From Closterium sp. Naga37s-1 (lineage: Eukaryota > Streptophyta > Zygnematophyceae > Desmidiales > Closteriaceae), in contig CANJKZ010000090.1 of the NCBI GenBank assembly GCA_947471745.1, forward strand, positions 868,001-932,000: DNA of 64,000 bases. The letters are read 5' to 3'. Below are positions 55,286-64,000 of the stretch, one piece after another (the stretch's first letter is position 1; each line of letters opens with the position of its first letter). A model generated the notes under the pieces. The model searched no databases, had not been told where the DNA came from, and saw nothing but the letters and a program-made list of their open reading frames with translations. The position numbers and the translations under genes were made by a program.

Positions 55286-58200
55286 ATGGCCGCAATGGCC
55301 GTCATTGGAGAACGCCGCGCCAAGTTCTCCGCGGCGGGGCTTCTCCCCCTGCTCGTCCTCGCATTGCTGCTGCAGGCGCCCTCCGCGTCCGCCCGCCACT
55401 GGTTCTGGAACGACGCCCTTTTCCCCGTCGCCAGCACAGCCGAAACGGAACCCGGCGCCGCGTTCACCGCCGCGGGGGCTACCGCGCCGCCTCAAGCAGT
55501 CCCAACGCTAGCCCCGGCTTCGCCGACGACAGCCCCGCCGGCGCCGACGGCAGCTTCGCCGGCGCCTGCGCCGGCGCCGGCTCCTGCGGTGAAGTCGTGT
55601 TACGACGCCGTCCCTGTGGACCGTTTCGTCGCGTCCGGAGCCGCGCCCGACCCGTGTGCTGCGCTGTCGGCGGAGCTGAAGCGCACTGCCGTGAAATTGG
55701 GGGGCATGGCCAAGACTGGAGGGAAAGGATTCGCTTCTCCTTCTCTCTTCAGCGCCTGCCACTCCACGTTCCTGTTCAGGTACTGCCACTGCTAGTCTTG
55801 TACTGTGAATATATATATATTTTTCTCTCTATTCCTTTATCTTCGCTGATAATGGCTACTGAAACCGAACTCCACGCTTGCTCCGCTCGAATATGATGTT
55901 GGCCTGATTGCTGTTCTACGATTGTCCCTATCCGTGATCTGGCAGGAAGGACTGCGACGTGGGGGGTCGATCGCGAATGCGTTCGACAATCACTACGTTT
56001 TCAATGTGCTGAACAGATTTCCCAATCTCACGATAATCGCGAATGTCCCTATTCGCGATTGTCCCTATTCGCGATTGTCCCTATTTGTGATCTGGCAGGA
56101 AGGACTGCGACGTGGCGGACCTGCTGTCAATCGCGAACGCGTTCGACAATCACTACGTGTACAAGCACATCGCCGTCGACTCGCCGGACCAGACGAACCT
56201 CCCGAGCAGCATCGATATTGTCGCGGATCTGAGAGAGATCCTCACGAACGCCACCGCGGGGAAGTACCCGCGGCTGGTGGACGCGCACATGGCGGCGTAC
56301 CGGGCGGTGTGGGCGCTCAACGACGGGCATAGCTTTTTCATGCCGCAATGCTTCATGGGTACTTTCGACTTGCCGTTGCCGCTCTTGGCTGTCGTCGAAA
56401 ACGGGCAGCAGATCATTCGCGTTGCGCCGCGCCGATGTGAGTGTTGCTCAATACATTCCCTCCCGGTGAGGGTTGTTGAATGAAGATAAGATTTTCCGCA
56501 CTCTGCCGCGTTGTGCCACGCCGATCTGAGTGTTCCAGTATGTGAGATCACACCTCTGGTGATGAGTTGTTCCAACGTCATATTCCTCAGCACCCTACTT
56601 CAAAGCATAGTACCCCTAAATATCAAACTCCGTGTTCCTCTTATTTATTACCTCTGGCCAGATGTCACTCCCGAGGGCATGGACCATGTTGCGAAGGTTG
56701 TGCACAATTTTGATTTCGGCCTTTACGAAGGCCGACAGGTATGTTCGCTAGCTAATCTCCGTGCTCCTATTATTTAATACTCCCTGCAAGCGAGCTTTAC
56801 ACGCTTTATCTAAACTAATGCTTCATGATGCGTGTCGCAGGTTGTGGCTATAAACGGGGTCAAAGCGGAAACATTCATCCTGAATTGGGCAGACAAGGAA
56901 ATGGGCATGTTTCGCAATCGCGCTTCGCGATTCACGAAAGCTTTCGCGAGGAATGAAGCGGCAGGAACAGGAACGGTGAAAGGGACGAGTATCGTTCAGG
57001 TGCCAGGCGAATTCGCCCGGCGACTCTATGCTCCCGAAGATGACACCTTACTGGTGTCATTCGCAACAGCGTGAGCTACAGTACTTGCTGCTCATTGGCT
57101 AACTTTCGCTGCATCTGCCGTTTTCTCTTCTGGATTCTTCCCTGCTGCTTGCTTGCTGAGTTTAACTCACGCGTCCTCCTAATCGGACCTCCTTCACGCT
57201 TCATGTGTCCCACTTCCCACCCCGCCTGTTCTCCTTTTTGCTGCCATTCCCAGGGATGGAAGCTCGACGGAAGACGTAAAGGTGCCATGGATCGGGACAT
57301 TTGCGCTTTCCGTCTTTGCAAATGCCACGGGGTACTGGAAGGCATACTGTGCCGTGAAGGACCCATCAGTTGCTGGCGGCAACAGCGCGCAGCCAGGCGC
57401 GCAGACAAGCTCAGTCGGTCGTGCGGACATTCCGGTGATGGACAGGTTTCTCGAACGCCGTCCCGCTCCAGTCTACTACCACGACGATACGAGCGATGGC
57501 AGTGGCGATCACCTGAATGTCGAGATTGCGTCGCTTTCTGCTGCAGCAGCGGGACCGACCGTAAAGAGGATTTCACCAACGACTGATGATTTTCTGGTGA
57601 GGAGGTTGCCTTCAGTCGTTGGGATGAATGGTGGAGGTTGTGTTGATTCTTGCGTGATGGGTGCTATCAAGTTCTTATCCTTGGGTTGCTTTCTAGTTGT
57701 TGTCTCATGGCGTGTGGGGCTAATAACGCCCGGCCAACTTGTTAGTTTGTGTGTGTGGCCGTGCCCATGCGCACGTGTGCACGTGTGCATGTCTGTGTGT
57801 GTGCACGTGCACATGTGCGCATGTGTGCATGTGTCCATGTGTCCATGTGTGCATGTGTCCATGTGTCCATGTGTCCATGTGTGCATGCGTGCAGGTATAC
57901 CTGGTGGGCGGCACCACGGCTGTGGTCTGGATTCACCAGTTCAGTCCCAGCGGCGAGGTGACGAAGGCGTTGGAGGCGAAGAAGATCAATGAGGAGCAGT
58001 ATATGATTACGGAGGTCACTAAGGCTTTTAATACCGCAGCAGCGTCAGTACTCCTTTACCTCTACCCTCTAGTTGTTAATCTATTGACCCTGCAGCGTCA
58101 CATCCCCCCTTCCTTCTACCCCTCCAGACCCACTGATGTCCCCACTCCATGTCTCATGCTAGTACCCTGTTCTCAACTCATCTTTCACCTCACATTTTAT

Positions 58201-59277
58201 CCTCATCACTTTCCCACCCTTCCGCTACTTGCCCTTTCCCCCATCCCTCTTTCCATGTCTCTTCCCCGTGCGTTCGTTTCCCCACACATTCTCCCATGTG
58301 TTACCCCATACCTCCCCCCATCTGTGCTATGTGCGTCACCCCATGCCCCCCATCCAGATCCGGCGCCTCTCAGATCATCATAGACCTGCGTGGCAACGGT
58401 GGCGGGCGGTCCCACCGCAGCAGCAACGCTCATGTGCCCCTCCATGCTCCCCCCCCTCCCGTCCCCCCCGTCCCCCCGTTCCCCCTCTCCCTCCAGATCC
58501 GGCGCCTCTCAAGTCATCCTAGACGTGCGGGGCAACGGTGGCGGCTCCGTTCTTGCCGCATACACAGCCATCCGTCTCCTCATGGGGGCAGCCAAGGTCC
58601 CCGACTCTGCCTTCGCCATGCCGATGGATTTCAACATCGGTACCCAGTACACTGAGAATGCCATGAGCGCGCTCTCACTCGACCCATCCATGCTCTACTG
58701 CTTTAATCCATATGTTGACCTCAATGGCACCGACCTCTCCAGCGTCTTTAGCTACGCTCCTTTCCGCGAGCTCCGCTTCACAAAAGCCGGCCCTGTTGGG
58801 AACTACTCGGCGCCGTTTAAGATGAATAGCAAGTTTTCAGGGAAGGAGCAGCAGCCGGTGTTTGGCGACCGCCCCTTCCTGGTCCTTTCGGACGGAAACT
58901 GCTTTTCAGCCTGCGCAATCCTCACGCACGTCCTGGGGAAACGCCACAAAGTGCCCATGGTAACCGTGGGTGGTTTGCCCAACCAGCCCCCTGATGTGAG
59001 CTCCTCGTGCCTCGGGTTTACTATTCCTGATATCTATGCGATGGCACCAGGCCTCAGCAATCTCGCTGCCTTAGTGCCAAAGATGGCGTCGCTACCTCTC
59101 AAGGTGAAAGGGTCGGTTGGCATGGCGTTTACCAACGGGTATGTGGATTCGGAGATTCCGTGCGAGTTTGAGTTTCTGCCCAGCCAGCATCACATTAACT
59201 ACACCGTTGATCTCATTGACAAGCCCTGGGCCATTTGGAGTGAGGTGGCCAAGCTCTTAGCCTCCCCTGCTGCCTAG
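55286..59277 (+). CDS. Secreted S41-type (tail-specific) serine protease
   Basis: Seven exons (55286-55779, 56099-56436, 56662-56738, 56841-57070, 57254-57596, 57895-58043, 58497-59277) join in frame to 803 residues. Residues about 15-36 are a hydrophobic signal peptide (AAGLLPLLVLALLLQAPSA), followed by an Ala/Pro-rich linker. The middle holds a domain with LNDGHSFFMP, as in S41 proteins with an atypical PDZ-like region. The last exon has the S41 core: VILDVRGNGGG (residues about 550-560) and LSDGNCFSACAIL, where Ser681 is the likely nucleophile. The motif resembles secreted fungal-type S41 enzymes (DGxCxSxCA) rather than the thylakoid CtpA type. Substrate unknown. Upstream lies a decayed GOGAT end; downstream a Gypsy LTR. 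Confidence 0.8.
55940..56012 (+). pseudogene. Partial copy of S41 exon 2 (5' part)
   Basis: GGCAGGAAGGACTGCGACGT and the following text repeat the acceptor and start of exon 2 about 155 bases upstream of the true exon, then diverge. A repeated ATTCGCGATTGTCCCT unit lies between the two. Confidence 0.85.
57735..57894. repeat. TGTGCATG/TGTCCATG repeat in S41 intron 5
   Basis: A purine-pyrimidine alternating tract of roughly 10-base units (CATGTGTCCATGTGTGCATG) runs up to the exon 6 acceptor. Such tracts can adopt Z-DNA. It creates short His/Thr/Met-rich open frames on the minus strand. Confidence 0.9.
58357..58440 (+). pseudogene. Partial copy of S41 exon 7 (5' part)
   Basis: It repeats the acceptor and start of exon 7 (ATCCGGCGCCTCTCAGATCA, coding for QIIIDLRGNGGG) 140 bases before the true exon at 58497, then diverges at GGGCGGTCCC. 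Confidence 0.9.
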
Positions 59278-59778
59278 TCCATCCATCAAGCAGCCCCAAC
59301 AGTGATGAAGGTAGTCCCTTTGACACCGCTTCAGGGTTGTTCATGCACGTATCATGTGTGGTGTTGGCTGAAAATGAGGCAAGTCTTTGCTTACGCTGGT
59401 GGTGATAGTTTATCGTGCTTTCGGGGGCTTTGTTATGTTGATGGGGGGTGGATAGTTTGTTGTGCTGATGGTTTTTAGTTGATCACGATGGTGTGTGCTT
59501 GTTCCTGGTTTCCCTGCCACGATTCATAATGAGTCAAGCACCTTCATCTCATAGCCACGGTAAAAGTCTCACGGAGATCAAAGGCGCACGAACGAACGTA
59601 TAACGGGAATTAAATTGCTGAATCCATTGTGCTACAAATTTCCCGTGTCAGTATGGCGGGTATAGTGTATAGTGAGTAATTTCATAGCGAAGCATAAGAA
59701 ACACCTGGACAGAAAGCTAGTAATGTGATGCAAATGCTTGTCTAGTTTGTAGTCCAGTAGAGCGGGTGGCTGTATAAC
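59278..59778. other. 3' flank of right S41 gene
   Basis: It contains the 3' untranslated region and the end of the duplicated block (to about 59710), then about 70 bases before the Gypsy LTR. No gene was seen. Confidence 0.6.
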
Positions 59779-60106
59779 TGTAAGGAATTTTCTCGGCATT
59801 CCTTACGGAGCCCGACTACATCGCGTACAGCAACAGCCGTTGTTCGCCCGTTACTGATAACGGAACTTCGCCAACTTCGCGCGCACTGTTTTGCCAAACC
59901 TCGCACTGCTGGCCCGGCCGTGTCGGCCTACGCTTCGGGACTAGCCCGAGCCTCGCTGCCAGCACAGCACTAGCTAGCTCGCACGCACCGCGTTACCGTT
60001 TGCATGCTTCGCATATAAATGTTCGCTCATGCCTTCGCTCACATCTTTGTGCTCGTTTGACACCTTAGTGCAATTCTCGCTACTTCGATTCATTGCACCC
60101 GTAACA
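59779..60106 (+). repeat. Gypsy 5' LTR (about 328 bp)
   Basis: Limits were set by TG and CA ends and by the primer-binding site two bases downstream. A TATA-like ATATAAAT lies at about 60013. There is no partner LTR in the window to confirm the left limit. Confidence 0.7.
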
Positions 60107-63100
60107 CTTGGTATCAGAGCCCCTTTTCTTTCGGACCGCGCATCTCCGCACCCCAGGAAATCAACTTTTGATTTTTCACTCGAAGGGACTTACGTACCTT
60201 AGCACCTAGGAGCCGCTGTCCTCGCGTTCTCTCGTAAACGCGTGCAGCCACGACTGCGCCTAGACTAAGACGAGCCGACGTCCTTCGAAATGGCTGAACA
60301 TATTGACGTCACGACCCTCATGCAGGAGCATTTGAACGATCTGCTGCGACAAATCCGTGAGAGCGCCGAGGAAATTGCGACGCTGACGGCAGAACGCTCA
60401 TCCCTGCAAAATGACCTCACACGGGCACAATCCCAAGCACATGGCACTCCGAGTCAGCCCGCACCACAGACATCACAGCACGGAAGTGTGGGGCAATCCC
60501 GCGAGCGCGGCCAGTGATGGCGTCGTCCGCCCCGACGGAGACGACGACCACGGCACGACACACCCCGGAGCGACGTATGCGGCCCCAAGTCAGCCTCGCG
60601 TCACGATTTTGGCACCGACCCACGATTCGGGACTGCCGTCGCCGATGCCGCTGAAGCCGCAGCGTCCGCCATGCTTTGACCCGAGTCAACGGGGTGGTCC
60701 TACCGTTCAGGCGTGGTTGTTCACGATGAACGTGTTTTTCGACGCCAACTACGTCTCGGAGGATTCGGCGAAAATTCGCTACGCCGTGTCGCTGCTGCGA
60801 GGACCCGCCATGGACTGGTGGCGCGTCATCGTCACGAAGCCGAATGACTACGCGACTCTACCGACACGGGAAGGACAAACCGGACCCTGGGCGCCGTCGT
60901 ATTTCGTGGAGGTGCCCCAATATCGCACGTGGGACGCGTGGTGCGCAGGTCTGCGCGCTCGATTTGAGCCAATTGCGGCTTCGATCGCGGCGCGACAGAA
61001 GCTCCGCACTTGGCGCCAACTCGGTTCCGTCCAGGACTACACCAGCGGGTTTCTGGCGCTATGCGAGCAAGTGGGCTACATGCATGAGAGTGAGCGCATC
61101 GACCGCTACATCGGCGGCCTGAAGCACGACATCGCTCAAGAAATTCAGCTTCGCGGCGTCACCGATTTTCAGGAGATTCTCGCTATGGCGGAGAAGCTCG
61201 ACTTCTTCCGCCGACCGAGACCGGGGTCCTACGGCAGTAGCAGCAACTGGGGACATCGGTCTCATGGGACGAACGAGGGCGCTACGATACGTGCCGTCGC
61301 CGCGAATGCCGCTGCCGCACCGTTCAAAGGGCGCTGCTTCGCGTGCAATCGGCCGGGACACCGCAAGAGCGAATGCCCGGAAAACGCTAAGGGAAAGGGG
61401 GAAGCTGAGCAGCAGAAACAGACCAAGCAGCAGGGAAACGCTGGGAGTCAGTAGCAGACGGGCCCTCTACTGACAGGTCAAGACGCTCGCCCGACCCAAC
61501 CGACCCTCACCGAGTGATTGTGCCGGTTCACGCAATCGACCACACCCGGCCGAATAAGGAGGGTACTACGGTAGACAGCCCTATACTGCTTAGTGGGAAA
61601 ATCGGGACGGACTTAGTTAAAATCTTCGTAGACGGGGGAGCCAGCCACAGCCTCATCAACACTGCTACAGCACGAAAACTGCGACTGCCACTGGACAGAT
61701 GTTTACCTGAGATCGACGCACGCCTGGTAGACGGCACGCCGCTGGCAATACGGGAACGCGTAGACCGGGTTCGGATTCGATGCGGGGTTAACTTCACATT
61801 TAGCCAAGAAATGCTCGCAACGACCCTCGACGGAACCGATATTTTACTCGGGCGTGATTGGTTGCGACGACACAATCCGCGAATCGACTGGACGACGGGT
61901 GATCGCACCGTGCGAGGTAACAACATCGCCCTACCTCGCTGGGGCTCGCCTGAGTCTTCGTCGGTGCGTGTCAACGCGATCACGATGAAACGCGCCGTAG
62001 CGGCAGGAGCTGACGTGTACGCGGTCGACATTCGGGAAGCCGAGGCAGCAGACAAGGGAGGGGATTTGCAGAAACTGCTGACCGACGTACCGAGTGTCCT
62101 GGCAGCACTGTTGAAGCAGTACAGCGACATTTTCCCGGACGACTTACCGACGGGACTGCCACCTCAGCGACCGCACGATCACAGAATAGAATTGGAACCG
62201 GGGGCACAGCCAACAGTACAGCGACAGTTCCGACTGACCCAGCCCGAACTGGACGAACTGAGGAAGCAGCTCGATTACCTGCTCGAGAAGGAGTTCATTC
62301 GCCCTAGTTCGTCGCCTTTCGCAGCACCGATACTGTTCACACCGAAAAAAGACGGGGGATTTCGCATGTGCATAGATTACAGAGCACTGAACAGGGTTAC
62401 CATCAAATCTCGTTACCCCATCCCACGAGCCGACGAACTGATCGACCAACTGCGCACAGCCCGGGTTTTCTCGAAAATCGACCTCCGGGGGGGTTACCAT
62501 CAGATTCGCGTCAATCCGCCCGACTGCCCTAAAACCGCATTCCGAACACGCTACGGATCCTTCGAATACACCGTCATGCCCTTCGGACTGACCAACGCCC
62601 CCGCCACTTTCCAAATGACCATGAACGAAGCTTTCCGCCCACTCTTAGATTACCTGTCATAGTATACCTGGACGACATACTGATTTACAGCCCTGACAGA
62701 ACACAACACTTACAGGACATCGAAGCAGTTTTTAAAATACTGAGTGAAAACCGCCTACTGACAAAAGCGTCTAAGTGTGAGTTTTTACAGGACCGTCTAG
62801 AGTTTTTGGGACACGTTATTTCAGCCGCAGGAGTGGAAATAGACCCGAAGAAAATTGCGATGATTCAAGCTTGGCACGCGCCGACCAACTTGACCGAGTT
62901 GCAGAGTTTTCTGGGGTTCGTCAACTACGTGCGCCGGTTCGTCCCCGACATGGCGAAGCTGACTGCCCCGTTGACTGACCTGCTGAGGAAGGGGGTTGAG
63001 TACACGTGGGGGGAGAAAGAGCAAGCTGCCTTCTCGGCCCTCAAAAACATTTTGTGCTCACCGCCCGTGCTTCACATCGCAGATCCACACCGTCCGTTCG

Positions 63101-63393
63101 AGCTCGTCACCGACGCAAGTGACATCGCTGTGGGAGCAGTACTGTTGCAGGATTTCGGGAACGGCCTCCAGCCAATCGCGTACGAGTCCCGCAAACTGCA
63201 CCCGCCAGAACGCAACTACCCGATACACGACCGCGAAATGTTGGCGATCGTGCACGCGTTCAAGGTTTGGCGGTGTTACCTGACTGGCGCCGACGTGACA
63301 GTACGGACAGACCACCGATCACTACAGTACTTACGCGCCCAACCAAATCTCAACCCGCGACAAATTCGCTGGCTGGACTACCGTATCACCCCG
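59779..63393 (+). mobile_element. Gypsy LTR retrotransposon, 5' part
   Basis: Plus strand. The 5' LTR (about 59779-60106) starts TGTAAGGAATTT and ends CCGTAACA. The primer site TGGTATCAGAGC begins at 60109. Gag covers about 60290-61454, with a coiled N-terminus, a retrotransposon gag domain (AKIRYAVSLLRGPAMDWW) and a CCHC knuckle (CFACNRPGHRKSEC). The protease core is [10 protein letters not shown] (about 61633), RT includes [20 protein letters not shown] (about 62365), and RNase H follows to about 63390 (LVTDASDIAVGAVLLQD). RT before RNase H with this gag type is Gypsy. The sequence stops within RNase H, before integrase, where another repeat begins. It is broken, with perhaps two or three breaks. 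Age cannot be judged because the 3' LTR is not in the window. Confidence 0.9.
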
Positions 63394-64000
63394 GATATAA
63401 GCGCAGGTGCGCTTATAATAAAACAGTGATTTTTAGGGGGGTGCGCTTATAATTGAGTCAGATTTATAAGCGCATGCGCTTATAAAATGAAAATTACAGA
63501 AATGTGTTTTAAATTCACCAAACTGTACATCTCTGTCGTGCAATTTCAATCGAATCAGAACATTACAGCGTCCCACATCAGAGAATCGCGCGAGGGCGAT
63601 TTCAGCCGCCGCACAGGGGTGAGGACACGTCACAACGCAGAGGGATGTGTCAAGCTCGCCCCGAACCAATGTACGAGCCAGTCGCACGGAGTCGCTTGAT
63701 CGCAGCGCAGAGGCACAGTCGTTCCCGAGCCCCCCCGCCTGCCCCTTTTTCGCTCGCACAACGCACAGGACAGTCGTTTCCAGCGCCCATCTTCCCTCCC
63801 CCCCCTCCCAACGATGTGCTGTCAGTCAGCTTCGCGCCGTTTCGCTTCTCCTGCGAATCGCTCGCCCTCGAGCGAGTCAAACAAGTAGGGACGGATCTGG
63901 ACTCGCTGCAAAAAGGGAAATCGTTACTGTATTAATTAGGATTTAATAGTAGAATTATTGATGCGCTTATAATAAGTCAAGGTTTTACAGGGGGTGCGCT
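63394..64000. mobile_element. Repeat with GCGCTTATAA motifs, interrupting Gypsy
   Basis: The motif GCGCTTATAA occurs at about 63412, 63443, 63470 and 63965, with an inverted pair TTATAAGCGCATGCGCTTATAA around 63462-63483. A block of about 37 bases (TGCGCTTATAATAA, a T-rich stretch, GGGGGTGCGCT) is repeated at 63410-63447 and 63963-64000. It begins exactly where the Gypsy coding sequence ends. This suggests the end of a DNA transposon with subterminal repeats, whose other end is outside the window. The interior shows no recognisable protein. Confidence 0.45.

Overview
The window looks like nuclear DNA of a green plant-lineage eukaryote, most likely a streptophyte alga. That placement is inference. 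It rests on a plant-type MBOAT lysophospholipid acyltransferase, a fused NADH-type glutamate synthase with a plastid-like leader, a mitochondrial Rieske protein, many short introns and a heavy load of Copia elements. A desmid such as Closterium would fit, but I cannot show it. No rRNA, tRNA or CRISPR array was recognised.

Layout. 1-8661: a minus-strand Copia element of one short-LTR family (Copia-1, 1308-8607) sits inside the LTR of an older relative whose gag start reaches the left edge. 8662-11708: unassigned DNA with a possible solo LTR and a large inverted repeat (arms 9789-10067 and 10466-10723). 11709-19633: an 11-exon LPCAT/LPLAT gene. 19824-32065: a plus-strand Copia (Copia-3) interrupted by a minus-strand element (Copia-2, 25087-30437) of the same family as Copia-1. 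32488-34640: the Rieske subunit of complex III. 36209-48383: a 16-exon NADH-GOGAT gene. 48384-59710: a tandem duplication of the GOGAT 3' end plus its downstream neighbour, a secreted S41-type protease. In the left copy GOGAT is whole and the protease keeps only its last exon. In the right copy GOGAT is decayed and the protease gene (55286-59277) is whole. 59779-63393: a plus-strand Gypsy fossil cut short by a sequence rich in a GCGCTTATAA motif that runs off the right edge.

The host genes are housekeeping: ER phospholipid remodelling, mitochondrial respiration, plastid nitrogen assimilation and a secretory-pathway protease. They share strand but not pathway. All exon boundaries given were placed by hand. 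In each of the four genes every junction keeps frame, giving proteins of 507, 275, 2268 and 803 residues.

The most unusual signal is shared by all four multi-exon host genes. Partial copies of their own exons lie in the neighbouring introns. Copies of an exon's 5' part lie upstream and keep an acceptor; copies of its 3' part lie downstream and keep a donor. Examples are a 95-bp unit repeated five times at the end of GOGAT exon 7, a 446-bp unit repeated three times after exon 15, and the flanks of LPCAT exons 3, 4, 6, 7, 8, 10 and 11. Repeated small duplications across splice junctions, kept at all stages of decay, would explain this.
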